64,000 bases of DNA from an uncultured Methylococcaceae bacterium. GTDB lineage: Bacteria > Pseudomonadota > Gammaproteobacteria > Methylococcales > Methylomonadaceae. Position 1 is the first letter of the stretch. Every line of letters begins with the position of its first letter. Where the stretch lies: positions 1-64,000 of the forward strand of contig CAIYRS010000021.1 of assembly GCA_903928685.1 (NCBI GenBank). The letters run 5' to 3'. Shown here piece after piece: positions 46,831 to 56,915 of the stretch. Under the pieces are notes generated by a model. It did not search any database. It was given only the letters and a program-made list of their open reading frames with translations, and had not been told where the DNA came from. The translations under genes were made by a program, and so were the position numbers.

Positions 46831-48177
46831 GTGGCTTTACCCCCCTCCGATACCATCGCCGCCATTGCCACACCATCCGGCAATGGCGGTGTCGGCATAA
46901 TACGCATCTCCGGCCCGCTAGTTGCCACACTTGGCAAACAACTCTGCAATAAAAACTTAATTCCCCGTTACGCCAGTTACAGCACATTTACCGACCAAGA
47001 CGGCAATCTCATTGATTCCGGCATTGTCCTGTATTTTCCAGGGCCAGCATCCTATACCGGAGAAGATGTCCTAGAACTGCAAGGCCACGGCGGTGCAGTA
47101 GTGTTAAACATGCTGCTTAAACGCGTCTTGTCTTTAGGGGCGCGACTAGCAAGACCAGGCGAATTTACCGAACGCGCATTCCTCAACAACAAAATTGATT
47201 TAGTCCAAGCAGAAGCCATTGCCGATTTGATTGTCAGCAGCACCGAACAATCCGTGCGTTCCGCGCAAAAATCCATGCAAGGGGTATTTTCTGAGCAAAT
47301 TAACGTACTGGTTGAAGACCTCACCGAAGTAAGGATTTATGTAGAAGCGGCGATAGATTTTGTTGATGAAGAAATTGATTTCCTAACCGATGGCATCGTC
47401 GAAAAGCGCGTCGTTAACTTGCAGCAAAGCATAGAAAAAATCCAGCAAACCGCGAGGCAAGGGCGGTTATTGCGCGATGGTATGACAGTAGTCTTAGCAG
47501 GCAAACCCAACGCCGGAAAATCCAGCTTACTCAACGCTCTAGCAGGCCATGAAGCCGCCATCGTCACCGATATTGCCGGCACCACCCGTGATGTGTTGCG
47601 GGAACGCATCCAAGTAGATGGAATGCCACTGCACATTATTGATACCGCCGGATTAAGGGATAGCGACAACCCCGTCGAACAAGAAGGCATCCGCCGCGCC
47701 CGTGCAGAAATCGACAAAGCCGATAAAATCTTATTATTGATTGATGCCCGCGAACCGGAGCCACAAGAATTACTGGCGAGTTTACCCGCGCATCTGGATG
47801 TCACCCGCATCTACAACAAAATTGACCTGCAAGCTAAGTCGCCAGCCATCGAACAAACCGCCCAAGGCACGCAGATATTTTTATCAGTAAAAACCGGGCA
47901 GGGCATGGAGCTACTTACTCAGCACCTCAAGCAAAGTGTTGGTTACAACGCCAGTGCCGACAATGTTTTCATCGCCCGCACCCGCCATTTAGAAGCCTTA
48001 AAGTCCGCGTATGATTTTGTCGAATCGGCATTAACACAATTACGCATCAACCAAGCCGGAGAGTTAGTTGCCGAAGATTTACGCCAAGCTCAGCAAAGCC
48101 TTGCCGAAATCACAGGCGAATTTACTTCTGACGATTTGTTAGGAAGGATTTTTTCTAGCTTCTGTATAGGAAAATAA
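46831..48177 (+). CDS. mnmE: tRNA modification GTPase MnmE
   Basis: A 448-residue MnmE (TrmE) that with MnmG modifies U34 of tRNAs. I start at the GTG at 46831 ([17 protein letters not shown]), 4 bases after the yidC stop; the track's TTG lies inside yidC. The N-terminal domain binds formyl-tetrahydrofolate; the GTPase domain carries [32 protein letters not shown] and NKID. The family ends in the conserved C-(I/L/V)-G-K, seen here as FCIGK. Confidence 0.96.
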   Translation: MALPPSDTIAAIATPSGNGGVGIIRISGPLVATLGKQLCNKNLIPRYASYSTFTDQDGNLIDSGIVLYFPGPASYTGEDVLELQGHGGAVVLNMLLKRVLSLGARLARPGEFTERAFLNNKIDLVQAEAIADLIVSSTEQSVRSAQKSMQGVFSEQINVLVEDLTEVRIYVEAAIDFVDEEIDFLTDGIVEKRVVNLQQSIEKIQQTARQGRLLRDGMTVVLAGKPNAGKSSLLNALAGHEAAIVTDIAGTTRDVLRERIQVDGMPLHIIDTAGLRDSDNPVEQEGIRRARAEIDKADKILLLIDAREPEPQELLASLPAHLDVTRIYNKIDLQAKSPAIEQTAQGTQIFLSVKTGQGMELLTQHLKQSVGYNASADNVFIARTRHLEALKSAYDFVESALTQLRINQAGELVAEDLRQAQQSLAEITGEFTSDDLLGRIFSSFCIGK

Positions 48178-48198
48178 CAGCAGAGGTAATGCTTAGAT

Positions 48199-48226
48199 TG
48201 GCGTCCAAAATCAATTTCAGACGCCA
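48199..48226 (+). terminator. hairpin after mnmE
   Basis: TGGCGTC and GACGCCA arms around a 14-base loop, 20 bases after the mnmE stop. No T-run follows on the plus strand, so the call is weak; it lies between the convergent mnmE and lipoprotein genes. Confidence 0.4.
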
Positions 48227-48244
48227 GCATAAAAAGGGCAGGGC

Positions 48245-48553
48245 TTATTTGCGTGGTACTAAATCAATATCGTTAATCTTGTCGTCGCCGATAGTTTTGG
48301 TATACAGAAAATAACCAGGCGCGTTCACGACCATGGCTTTAGTTGTATCAGAAATATCTAAATGATAGCTGCCCATCGCATCAGTCGCTGTGGATTCTTC
48401 GCCAACTGTTACCGTTGCTGAAGAAATTGGGTTGCCAGTAGGCTTATCACGGACAACGCCACTGATAAGCACGGAAGAGCATCCTGTTAAAGAAGCAAAT
48501 AAAGTAAACATTACAGCAGCAGTCAATTTCGGGTTCATTATGGCTATACTCAT
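48245..48553 (-). CDS. small lipoprotein with a carboxypeptidase-regulatory-like fold
   Basis: A 102-residue protein with a lipoprotein signal: hydrophobic MNPKLTAAVMFTLFASLTGC with the lipobox LTGC (cysteine near residue 25 of the track ORF). The mature part (SSVLISGVVRDKPTGNPISSATVTVGEESTATDAMGSYHLDI) resembles a CarboxypepD-regulatory/Ig-like beta sandwich of about 70 residues. It is likely outer-membrane or periplasmic and may be structural; no enzyme motif. The start may be the track's MSIAIM or the internal MNPKL. Confidence 0.7.
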   Translation of the reverse strand: MSIAIMNPKLTAAVMFTLFASLTGCSSVLISGVVRDKPTGNPISSATVTVGEESTATDAMGSYHLDISDTTKAMVVNAPGYFLYTKTIGDDKINDIDLVPRK

Positions 48554-48722
48554 ATTTAAAGGGATTTAAAAGGCTTATTCGATTAACCTTCAGGCGGTGA
48601 ATAATACAAGCTTTGCCGTTAAAACTCTAATGCAGCGCGGCAACGACAAAAAACCGTGCATTCCTACGGCTGATTGACTATGTTATCCAAACTTATTAAA
48701 CCAGCCATTAAGCCGTCCAGTT

Positions 48723-50654
48723 ATGTCCGAACATCACCTTTATCCCGTTAAACCCGCCATTGCCGCTAACGCCCACATCACCCCAGACAGCTACCAGCGC
48801 CTTTACCAGCAATCCATCGCGCAGCCGGAAATATTCTGGGCAGAGCAGGCGACAAGCTTTTTACAATGGCAAAAACCTTGGGATAAAGTCATGGCGTTTG
48901 ATTATCCCACCGCTTATATCCGCTGGTTTGAAGGCGGCAAATTAAACGTCAGCGTCAATTGTTTAGATCGGCATTTGCCGACACGCGCCGAGCAAACCGC
49001 CATCATTTGGGAAGGCGATAACCCCGACCAAAGCCGAACGCTCACCTACCGCCAATTACACCAACAAGTCTGCAAGTTTGCTAACGTCCTAAAAGCCCAA
49101 GGCGTTAATAAAGGCGACCGCGTCTGCATTTATTTGCCGATGATCCCCGAAGCAGCCGTGGTGATGTTAGCCTGCACTCGCATAGGCGCCGTGCATTCCA
49201 TCGTCTTTGGCGGCTTTTCTGCCGAATCCTTAAAAGACCGCATCCTCGACGCCGATTGCCGCCTGCTGGTCTGCGCTGATGAAGGCTATCGCGGCGGCAA
49301 ATTAATCCCCATAAAAGCCACTGTGGATAACGCCGCCAAGTATTGCCCCAACTTAGAAACCATCATCGTCATTGAAAACACCGGAAACCCCATCGAATGG
49401 CAAGCAGAGCGGGATATTCACTACCACCAAGCCATGGCAATTGCCGCCGATGACTGCCCGCCAGAAGCCATGGATGCCGAAGACCCGCTATTCATCCTCT
49501 ACACCTCCGGCTCGACAGGCAAACCCAAAGGCGTACTGCACACCACAGGCGGTTACTTACTGTACGCCGCCATCACCCACAAATACGTATTCGATTACCA
49601 AGAAGGCGAAATTTATTGGTGTACCGCCGATGTCGGCTGGATCACCGGACACTCATACGTAGTTTATGGCCCGCTCTGCAATGGTGCAACCACCTTACTG
49701 TTCGAAGGCGTGCCGACCTATCCCGAAGCCGACCGCTGCTGGCAAATTATCGACAAACATCAAGTCAACATCTTTTACACTGCACCAACCGCCATCCGCG
49801 CCTTAATGGCACAAGGCGACGGCTACGTAACCCGCACCCAGCGCAGCAGTTTGCGGGTGTTAGGCAGTGTCGGTGAACCGATAAACTCCGAAGCCTGGGA
49901 ATGGTATTACCACACCGTCGGCGACAGCCGCTGCCCCATCGTCGATACCTGGTGGCAAACCGAAACAGGCGGCATCCTGATAACCCCGCTCCCCGGCGTA
50001 ACAGCCTTAAAACCAGGCTCAGCCACCTTACCATTTTTCGGCATACAACCTGCCATCGTTGATGGCAACGGGCAATTATTAGAAGGCGAAGCCGAAGGCA
50101 TCTTAGTATTTGACCGCCCATGGCCCGGACAAGCGCGTACCTTATACGGCGACCACCAACGCTTTATCGACACCTACTTTAAAAATTATCCCGGCTATTA
50201 TTTTGCAGGTGACGGCGCCCGCCGCGACCAAGACGGCTACTACTGGATAACCGGACGGGTTGACGATGTCATTAACGTCTCAGGCCACCGACTGGGCACA
50301 GCAGAAATTGAAAGCGCCTTAGATTTGCACGAACACGTCGCCGAATCTGCCGTGGTCGGATTCCCCCACGACATCAAAGGGCAGGGCATTTACGCCTTCG
50401 TCACCTTAAACGCAGGCATCCAACCGTCTGAGCTCATGAAAAAGCAATTGATTGACCTAGTGCGTAAAGAAATTGGCGCAATAGCCAGTATTGATGTCAT
50501 CCAATGGGCACCCGCCTTGCCCAAAACCCGATCCGGAAAAATCATGCGGCGGCTGTTACGGAAAATCGCCGCTAATGAATTGGACAGCCTAGGCGACATC
50601 TCAACACTCGCAGACCCATCCGTAGTCGAAGCTATTATTGCCAATCGCGGTTAA
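48723..50654 (+). CDS. acs: acetyl-coenzyme A synthetase
   Basis: A 643-residue ANL-superfamily ligase that makes acetyl-CoA from acetate, ATP and CoA. The P-loop is [21 protein letters not shown] (about residues 260-280), [10 protein letters not shown] is the acyl-binding motif, [17 protein letters not shown] the hinge, and [16 protein letters not shown] holds the lysine that is acetylated in relatives. Length is exactly usual. It stands alone between a lipoprotein gene and repeats; actP and a regulator are not adjacent. Confidence 0.97.
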   Translation: MSEHHLYPVKPAIAANAHITPDSYQRLYQQSIAQPEIFWAEQATSFLQWQKPWDKVMAFDYPTAYIRWFEGGKLNVSVNCLDRHLPTRAEQTAIIWEGDNPDQSRTLTYRQLHQQVCKFANVLKAQGVNKGDRVCIYLPMIPEAAVVMLACTRIGAVHSIVFGGFSAESLKDRILDADCRLLVCADEGYRGGKLIPIKATVDNAAKYCPNLETIIVIENTGNPIEWQAERDIHYHQAMAIAADDCPPEAMDAEDPLFILYTSGSTGKPKGVLHTTGGYLLYAAITHKYVFDYQEGEIYWCTADVGWITGHSYVVYGPLCNGATTLLFEGVPTYPEADRCWQIIDKHQVNIFYTAPTAIRALMAQGDGYVTRTQRSSLRVLGSVGEPINSEAWEWYYHTVGDSRCPIVDTWWQTETGGILITPLPGVTALKPGSATLPFFGIQPAIVDGNGQLLEGEAEGILVFDRPWPGQARTLYGDHQRFIDTYFKNYPGYYFAGDGARRDQDGYYWITGRVDDVINVSGHRLGTAEIESALDLHEHVAESAVVGFPHDIKGQGIYAFVTLNAGIQPSELMKKQLIDLVRKEIGAIASIDVIQWAPALPKTRSGKIMRRLLRKIAANELDSLGDISTLADPSVVEAIIANRG

Positions 50655-50872
50655 TTAGCGATAGAGATTATGGGTAGTAGGTTTAATTTGTAATTCCGAT
50701 TGCTAAGCTGGAGTGCAAACTTCGGTTTGCGCTAATCGAGTAGGTTGGGTTAACTGCGTTACCGTTAACCCAACGCATCGAAGCCATTGATGTTGGGTTG
50801 CTAAAAGACTGCAACCCAACCTGCGATACTGATTAAAGTGGTGGGCAAAAAAGCGTTGCCCACCCTACCAGA
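50655..50872. repeat. TGGGTTAAC and GTGGGC hairpins
   Basis: AGGTTGGGTTAACTGCG/CGTTAACCCAACG at about 50741-50775, an inverted GTTGGGTTG...CAACCCAAC pair to about 50820, and a GTGGGCAAAAAAGC...GCCCACCCTAC stem at about 50839-50868, all between convergent acs and the unknown gene. No gene. Confidence 0.7.
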
Positions 50873-51193
50873 CTAGGCTGCAATGTATCCATATTGCAGT
50901 AAGCGTTTGCGACAAATAGCAATTTCTTCAGAGGTGAAAAGTGGATGCCATTTTTCATTATTGTAGATCAATGCCTCTATGGTGAGATCAAGTCTCTTGC
51001 GTTCCCAAAGAGCCGTATATCCGTCAGAGATATTGGGTGAATGTATGAGGCGTCGCGCAGCCTCTACACCACGGTGAGCAAAAAGCATATTTAGAAATAT
51101 CGAGGCTTTGTAGTTTACTTCTGAAAGGGCGCGATGATAAATGCCGTGCATTGCATCATCAAATTCATTTACCAGTTGTTCGTTCGATTGCAC
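50873..51193 (-). CDS. conserved hypothetical protein, 106 residues
   Basis: I recall this type of protein as a small uncharacterised family with the pattern GYTALWERKRLDLTIEALIY...W.PLFT.EEI.I.RKRLLQYGY, seen here at residues 58-103. It is helical and soluble, with two alpha-helical halves and no metal ligand. In several genomes such genes sit near mobile or defence genes, but nothing here gives a role. It faces acs (convergent) and is isolated by repeats. Confidence 0.7.
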   Translation of the reverse strand: MQSNEQLVNEFDDAMHGIYHRALSEVNYKASIFLNMLFAHRGVEAARRLIHSPNISDGYTALWERKRLDLTIEALIYNNEKWHPLFTSEEIAICRKRLLQYGYIAA

Positions 51194-51378
51194 AGTATTT
51201 TCCTAAGTAAGCTAACGTTATAAGGTTGCCCATAAATTTTTAAAATATTAAAACTCATTTATGTTGTTGCATTTTTGGACAGGCCAGATAATGCTCCATT
51301 CTTTAAGCTGTGTAAACGAAGCAAGTAGGGCACATTAGCGATTAGCGTAATGCGCCGGATGTTTAATGCCCAATATGT

Positions 51379-51411
51379 GGCGCAATGCCCGTTAGTCATT
51401 GCGCCTTTATT
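51379..51411 (+). terminator. GGCGCAATG hairpin before the molybdoenzyme gene
   Basis: Arms GGCGCAATG and CATTGCGCC with a 9-base loop, followed by TTTATT. It is well formed but lies upstream of a gene, so it is either a repeat-derived hairpin or a block against incoming transcription. The adjacent GCGCATTAGCGATTAGCG repeat (51327-51360) belongs to the family at 8685 and 53607. Confidence 0.5.
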
Positions 51412-51483
51412 AATTGCGGCATCCCAAATGCTTCAGTTATTATCGCTGCACTTTTAACTACAATAATAAATGAGGAGTGCAAC

Positions 51484-53592
51484 ATGAAAACCACGCATCA
51501 CGGCGGCTGCCCGCACGATTGTCCCGACACTTGTTCCATGGTGTTTGAAGTTGAAGATGGCAAATTAACGGGCGTAAAAGGCAACCCCGACCACCCCATG
51601 ACGCGTGGCGGATTGTGCGTAAAACTCAAAGATTACGAAAAACGCCATTATCACCCTGACCGTTTGCTGTACCCGATGCGCCGCAGCGGCCCGAAAGGCA
51701 GTAAGCAGTTTGAACGCATTAGCTGGGATGAGGCGTTAGACGAAATCGTCAACCGCTGGCAAGCGATCATTGCCGAACACGGCCCGCAAGCCATCGTGCC
51801 TTACAGCTATTTAGGCAACCAAGGCTTGGTGCATGGTTTGAACGGCGGCGATGCCTTTTTCAACCGCTTAGGCGCCACCGTCACCGAACGCACGTTTTGC
51901 GGCGAAGGCTCCAGCACCGCGTGGTTGTTGACCGTCGGCCCCACCGCTGGCGTTGATCCTGAAAGTTTCATCCACGCAAAATACATCATCATCTGGGCCT
52001 GCAACTCGGTCAGCACCAATTTGCACCATTGGCATATCGTCAAAGAAGCGCAGAAAAAAGGCGCGAAAGTCGTGGTGATTGACTCCTACGCCTCCAAAAC
52101 TGCCAAAGAAGCCGACTGGCATATCGCCCCCAAACCCGGCACCGACGGCGCATTGGCCATGGCGATGATCCACACCATTATCGAAGAAGGCTTGCTCGAT
52201 CAAGATTATGTCGATAATTACACCGTCGGTTTCGACGAACTCAAAGACCGCGCCAAAACTCGCACGCCTGAATGGGCAGAAGCGATCACGGGCATTCCCG
52301 CCGACACCATCCGCACTTTAGCGCGTGAATATGCCAGCACCCAACCCGCCGCGATCCGCATGGGCGTGGCGTTGGAGCGCCATCACGGCGGTGGGCAAAC
52401 CATCCGCGCGGTCAGTTGCTTGCCTGCTTTGACAGGTGCGTGGCGGCATGTCGGCGGCGGAGCGTTGCAATTTCCGGTATGGGAACATCCGTATAAATTC
52501 GATGTGATCTGCCGCCCCGATTTAATCCCCGAAGGCACGCGCGTTATCAACGCTTTGCAAATTGGTCGCGCCTTGACCGACCAACCACCTGCGGGTGCGC
52601 CGATCAAATCGTTGATGTGCTGGAACGCCAACCCTGTTACGCAAGCACCGGAAACCGACAAAATCGTCCAAGGCTTAATGAATGAAGACTTGTTCATGGT
52701 TTCGGCGGAACATTTCATATCCGATACCGCCTTGTACGCCGACATTTTGCTGCCCGCCGCAATGGGCGCGGAAATGGAAGACATGATTTTATCGTGGGGG
52801 CATTTGTACCTGACATACAACGCCAAATGCGTGGAAGCACCGGGGGAAGCCATTCCTAATAACGAAATATTCCGCCGTTTAGCGGCGCGTTTGGGCTTTA
52901 CCGAGGAAAATTTCCAATGGTCCGATGGTGAATGTTTGGAACATTACGTCGATTGGAACGCCCCTGCCTGTGACGGCATCGACTTGGCGTATTTGCGCGA
53001 ACACGGTTTTGCACGGCTGAAAGTCGGCACTAAAGACGACCGCGCACCGCATAAAAACGGCAATTTCCCAACGCCGTCGGGCAAATGCCAACTCAAAGCT
53101 GAAGGCGCAACCAACTTCGTCGCCGGCCCGTTCCGGCAAATGTACGATGGCTTCCAATCCGGCGAAACCCTAGACCCTTTGCCCGATTACGTCCCATCAC
53201 GGGAAACCGCCGCCACCAATCCCGAACTGGCAGAAAAATTCCCGCTCAGCATTGTCTCACCCAAAAGCCACGGCTTTTTGAATTCCTGCTACGCCAATAT
53301 GGATCATAAAATCAAAGGCCAAGGCGAGCAGTTTGTGTTGATTAACGCCCAAGATGCCCAGGCGCGGGGCATTAACAACGGCGACAAAGTGCTGGTGTTC
53401 AACGACCGTGGCGGTTTTGAAGGCGAAGCCCGCATCACCGATGATGTCAACGCAGGCTTGATCGTCGCTACGCTAGGCTACTGGCGGCAGTTGAATGCTG
53501 GCACAGTCAACAGCATCAGCTCAGCGGAGTTTTCCAACATGGGTCACGCGCCGTCGTTTTCGGATAATTTGGTGCAGGTGGTGGCGGCTTAA
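51484..53592 (+). CDS. molybdopterin oxidoreductase of the DMSO-reductase family
   Basis: A 702-residue molybdenum- or tungsten-pterin enzyme; the start at 51484 (after GAGGAGTGC) gives MKTTHHGGCPHDCPDTC, and the track's longer N-terminus is non-coding. The [4Fe-4S] cluster ligands are CPHDCPDTC and GGLCVK near residue 44. Pterin-binding segments: FERISWDEALDEIVNRW, WACNSVSTNLH, GTDGALAMAM, HGFLNSCYANM and the C-terminal dinucleotide domain (about 585-700). No signal peptide, so cytoplasmic. Substrate is not evident; no electron-transfer subunit is adjacent. Confidence 0.88.
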   Translation: MKTTHHGGCPHDCPDTCSMVFEVEDGKLTGVKGNPDHPMTRGGLCVKLKDYEKRHYHPDRLLYPMRRSGPKGSKQFERISWDEALDEIVNRWQAIIAEHGPQAIVPYSYLGNQGLVHGLNGGDAFFNRLGATVTERTFCGEGSSTAWLLTVGPTAGVDPESFIHAKYIIIWACNSVSTNLHHWHIVKEAQKKGAKVVVIDSYASKTAKEADWHIAPKPGTDGALAMAMIHTIIEEGLLDQDYVDNYTVGFDELKDRAKTRTPEWAEAITGIPADTIRTLAREYASTQPAAIRMGVALERHHGGGQTIRAVSCLPALTGAWRHVGGGALQFPVWEHPYKFDVICRPDLIPEGTRVINALQIGRALTDQPPAGAPIKSLMCWNANPVTQAPETDKIVQGLMNEDLFMVSAEHFISDTALYADILLPAAMGAEMEDMILSWGHLYLTYNAKCVEAPGEAIPNNEIFRRLAARLGFTEENFQWSDGECLEHYVDWNAPACDGIDLAYLREHGFARLKVGTKDDRAPHKNGNFPTPSGKCQLKAEGATNFVAGPFRQMYDGFQSGETLDPLPDYVPSRETAATNPELAEKFPLSIVSPKSHGFLNSCYANMDHKIKGQGEQFVLINAQDAQARGINNGDKVLVFNDRGGFEGEARITDDVNAGLIVATLGYWRQLNAGTVNSISSAEFSNMGHAPSFSDNLVQVVAA

Positions 53593-53941
53593 AAGCGGGC
53601 GGGTAGGGCGCATTAGCGATTAGCGTCATGCGCCGGACGATTAATGCCGAGAGTGTGTTGGTTATGGACTTACCACCTACAAAGGCAATAATTTGGGCAA
53701 AAAAAAGCGGTCAATAGCAATTGACCGCAAAAACCCTTAAACCCTTTAGGAGGTAATGTTCGTAAGAGTGAAGCCATTCTAGCCCTCGCTAACCGTAAAG
53801 AAAATATGGCAATTTGCCGCGCGACAGGATGCCGCAGTCGGATTATAGGGAAATGTAAAAACAGGCCAATTACGACGACAGCTACATTTAGCTAGAGTTC
53901 TTAATCGTTTCTATAACCTCATCATTCCAAAGGAGATAAAT
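53593..53941. other. long leader region before the exported protein gene
   Basis: No large gene. It holds the GCGCATTAGCGATTAGCG repeat (53605-53645), a perfect hairpin GCGGTCAATAGCAATTGACCGC (53707-53728) with A-runs on both sides, and then a purine-rich AGGAGG two bases before an ATG of an 8-codon frame (MFVRVKPF). A ribosome site AAAGGAGATAAAT precedes the next gene. Confidence 0.6.
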
Positions 53942-55456
53942 ATGCTTGTTCGCTACATTCGAATTCCGTTAACCCTATTGGCTTTGTTGCCGATGGCGGC
54001 AATGGCGGTTTTAACCCCGCAACCCTGGGCGGGATATGCGCATGATGCACAGCATTCAGGCGTTTCTCCGGTTAAATCCCAACCATTACAACGCATTAAA
54101 TGGCAAACCCCTGTCGATTTAAACCGACAATATTCCGGATCGGAATTATTGATCCATTACGGCTCACCGATAGTCACCAAAGCCAACAACATCATCATTC
54201 CAGTAAAAACCGGAGCGACGGATGGCTTTAAAGTAGAAGTGCGTAATGCCGTCGATGGCGTATTAAGGTACACCTTAAACACCGATTACAGCTTGCCACC
54301 GCATAATTGGGTACCTAGTTACAGCCCGACTATGACATCACGCAACCGCTTGTATTGGCCTGGGGCGGGCGGCACTGTGTATTACCGCGACAGCCCAGAT
54401 TTAGCAACCGGAGCAACAGGGCAAATAGCGTTTTACGGCAATGCCAATTACAACGCGGCAAAAGCCACTTACAACAGCGCTATTAAAATCGCCACACCCA
54501 TCACAACCGACCTAGCGGGCAATATTTATTTTGGCTATGTCGCCCTCGGCAGCACGCCGTTAAATTTACAAAGCGGGATTGCCAAAATTGCTGCCAACGG
54601 CTCTGCCACCTACGTTACCGCCAAAGCCGCGTCTGGTAATGATGCCAGCATCAACCGCGTGTTGATGAACAACGCCCCCGCCTTAAATAAGTACCATACC
54701 CGCTTGTATTTTGCCGTTGCCAATAGCAACAATTTTGGCGCAGGCTATTTGGCGATGGTTGATACCGCGACACTCACGCCCATTAGCCATATCCGGTTGC
54801 AAGACCCAAAATCAAAATTAGATGCCTTTTTACCTGCCGATGGCACCGCCTCAGTAACTGTTGGCCCCAATGGCGACGTGTTTTTCGGCGTTTTAGAAAA
54901 TCCCTTCCCGTCCCATAATGATCGCGGCTGGATGTTGCATTTCAACGCGGGTTTAACCCAAACAAAAATACCCGGCTCTTTCGGCTGGGATGCCACAGCA
55001 TCAATTGTTGATGCTAAATTAGTGCCGTCATATACAGGCAAATCAACCTATTTATTGTTTACCAAATACAATAATTATCAACAATTTGCCGATGGTGTAA
55101 ATAAAATCGCCATCCTTGACCCCAACGCCAAAATGCTGGATCCGGTTAACCAATCCACCTATGTAATGAAAGAAGTCATGTCCATTGCAGGCGCAACACC
55201 GGAAATAGTGCCAGGTAAACCCAATGCAGTGCGTGAATGGTGCATCAATTCAGCGGCGATTGATCCTTTCACCAAATCCGCGTTAGCCAATAGTGAAGAC
55301 GGCATACTGTACCGCTGGGATTTCCAAACCAATAGCCTAAGTGAACAAGTAACCTTAACCGAAGGCCTAGGCGAAGCCTATACGCCAACCATAATCGGCG
55401 TAGATGGTACGGTTTACGCCATCAACAACGGCATATTGTTTGCCGTAGGCCAGTAA
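53942..55456 (+). CDS. exported protein, quinoprotein/beta-propeller-like
   Basis: I do not recognise a named family. The 504-residue protein has a clear Sec signal peptide (MLVRYIRIPLTLLALLPMAAMA). The mature part reads as repeated beta strands with spaced G-x-x-Y/W and DG patterns (GSPIVTKANNIIIPVKTG, AVDGVLRYTLNTDYS, TDLAGNIYFGYVALG, NGDVFFGVLENPF, GVDGTVYAINNGILFAVG) typical of PQQ-like or seven-to-eight-bladed propellers; the PQQ ligands of alcohol dehydrogenases are absent. It is likely periplasmic. A strong ribosome site (AAAGGAG) suggests high expression. Confidence 0.65.
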   Translation: MLVRYIRIPLTLLALLPMAAMAVLTPQPWAGYAHDAQHSGVSPVKSQPLQRIKWQTPVDLNRQYSGSELLIHYGSPIVTKANNIIIPVKTGATDGFKVEVRNAVDGVLRYTLNTDYSLPPHNWVPSYSPTMTSRNRLYWPGAGGTVYYRDSPDLATGATGQIAFYGNANYNAAKATYNSAIKIATPITTDLAGNIYFGYVALGSTPLNLQSGIAKIAANGSATYVTAKAASGNDASINRVLMNNAPALNKYHTRLYFAVANSNNFGAGYLAMVDTATLTPISHIRLQDPKSKLDAFLPADGTASVTVGPNGDVFFGVLENPFPSHNDRGWMLHFNAGLTQTKIPGSFGWDATASIVDAKLVPSYTGKSTYLLFTKYNNYQQFADGVNKIAILDPNAKMLDPVNQSTYVMKEVMSIAGATPEIVPGKPNAVREWCINSAAIDPFTKSALANSEDGILYRWDFQTNSLSEQVTLTEGLGEAYTPTIIGVDGTVYAINNGILFAVGQ

Positions 55457-55619
55457 ACAACTTGGCCTACACCAATGAGGTGATAGCTGTTAGCCATTAT
55501 CAAAATGCTCAAGAGGCAGTTGTTAAAATTTTGGCGGATTTCAAAGCCGCTGATTTGTTCAGCGTGGGCACGAACAGCATGTGCCCACCCTATCCAAGCT
55601 AACCAAATTAAGAAGAAAA

Positions 55620-55904
55620 ATGAGTAAACTAACCCCCACCCAAAACCAATCAGCCGCTAAACAATTAGGCGTTGCCGAAACCTATACAGCTTTTACCGCA
55701 TCCACATCTTTAGATTTACTCGATGAAGGCTATCGGCAAGATTTAAACCAATTGGAAGATGACGGCGAGTTTTCAGCGGATGATGTTGTCCACATTGTCG
55801 AAATGCACACCAAAACCATCCCTTTGCCAGCGGGATTTATGTACGTCGGTATGGAAAGCGAGAACCAAAAACACCAGATTTTTGGGATTGTTGATTTGAA
55901 TTGA
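55620..55904 (+). CDS. hypothetical protein, 94 residues
   Basis: I do not recognise a family. The start is the ATG at 55620 (preceded by AAGAAGAAAA); the track's version reads from repeat DNA. The protein is acidic and soluble: MSKLTPTQNQSAAKQLGVAE, a helical middle (LDLLDEGYRQDLNQLEDDGEFSADDVVHIVEMH) and a strand-rich end (PAGFMYVGMESENQKHQIFGIVDLN). No catalytic or metal motif. It follows the exported protein but is separated from it by a GTGGGCACGAACAGC...GTGCCCACC hairpin. Confidence 0.55.
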   Translation: MSKLTPTQNQSAAKQLGVAETYTAFTASTSLDLLDEGYRQDLNQLEDDGEFSADDVVHIVEMHTKTIPLPAGFMYVGMESENQKHQIFGIVDLN

Positions 55905-56381
55905 CTGATGGGCTTGGTTTAAATTAGATCGTCGTTACGCTGGTTACCAAGCTCCAGCTTACCCACAGGGCATAAATGGTAACTCCAAGTCTCAGAAGCT
56001 CTAGCTTCGAGAATGACTGGAAGCAGGAGCTTCCGATACTGCGTTCCCAAGCGCAGCCTCACTGCCATTAAGTTAAGAAATAAATATTAATATTCATGTG
56101 GTTACGATGATTTTTTGCAGTGTGCATCAATCGTAGGTCGGGTTAGCGATAGCGTAACCCGACGCACTTAGCACCAAAAATGTCGGGTTACGCTATCGCT
56201 AACCCGACCTACTGATTTTTAATGCTTAAATTCTTAACTTAATGGCAGTGAAGCGCAGCCTGGGAATGAGCGTCAAAGTTTTGCTAATTTAAAATCCCTC
56301 GCTTGCGACCTTTTCCCCCATTTATCCGTCTTATCTACATCTCCTTGAGATAATCCCATTTTTTACCCACAGGAACACCCC
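55905..56381. repeat. 475-base repeat cluster with inverted arms
   Basis: No gene. CACTGCCATTAAGTTAAG at 56060-56077 and its exact complement at 56233-56250 enclose a ~125-base unit (56088-56213) that also occurs at 30023-30148. Before it lies a run of GAAGCTC/GAGCTTC-type palindromes (about 55990-56035). The GCGCAGCCTGGGAAT sequences at both outer sides continue the symmetry. Confidence 0.85.
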
Positions 56382-56897
56382 ATGAAACGTTTCCACGTCC
56401 ACATTGCCGTTAATGGCATCCAAGAAAGTGTCGATTTTTATAGCAAATTATTCGGTCAGCCGCCTAGCAAGCAGCAAAGCGATTATGCAAAATGGATGCT
56501 GGAAGACCCGAAAGTGAATTTTGCCATTTCCGCCCGAGGCCACGCGCTGGGTTTAAACCATTTTGGATTTCAGGTGGAAACTAGCGAAGAATTGGCGGAA
56601 CTGAAACAACACGCACAAAGCGCATCGGCGGGTAATCTGCTGGATGAAGGCGAAACCGCGTGTTGCTACGCCAATAGCGAAAAGCATTGGACGATAGACC
56701 CGCAAGGGCTGGCTTGGGAAAACTTCTTGACCTTATCGGACGCGCTCACTTTTGGCGAAGACAATATCCCCGTTCCGGAAGCCAATAGCGCCTGCTGTGT
56801 GCCTGTGAATATACCGATCACCAGCATCGGCAAAAGTAAATCAGCCTGCTGCGTTCCTAATCCTGAAGCCAGCGGCACCGATAGTTGTTGTGAATAA
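56382..56897 (+). CDS. ArsI/CadI-type VOC metalloenzyme
   Basis: A 171-residue vicinal-oxygen-chelate protein of the ArsI/CadI group. ArsI cleaves the C-As bond of trivalent methylarsonous and aromatic arsenicals. Key text: MKRFHVHIAVNGIQESVDFYSKLFG (metal histidine), HALGLNHFGFQVET (second histidine) and the arsenic-binding vicinal cysteine pair in ETACCYANSEKHW (near residues 92-93), then DPQGLAWE with the metal glutamate. The C-terminal ~45 residues carry three further CC pairs (SACCVPVN, SACCVPNP, DSCCE), an unusual cysteine-rich tail. No other ars gene is adjacent. Confidence 0.85.
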   Translation: MKRFHVHIAVNGIQESVDFYSKLFGQPPSKQQSDYAKWMLEDPKVNFAISARGHALGLNHFGFQVETSEELAELKQHAQSASAGNLLDEGETACCYANSEKHWTIDPQGLAWENFLTLSDALTFGEDNIPVPEANSACCVPVNIPITSIGKSKSACCVPNPEASGTDSCCE

Positions 56898-56915
56898 TGA
56901 ACGAAATGGATCAAG

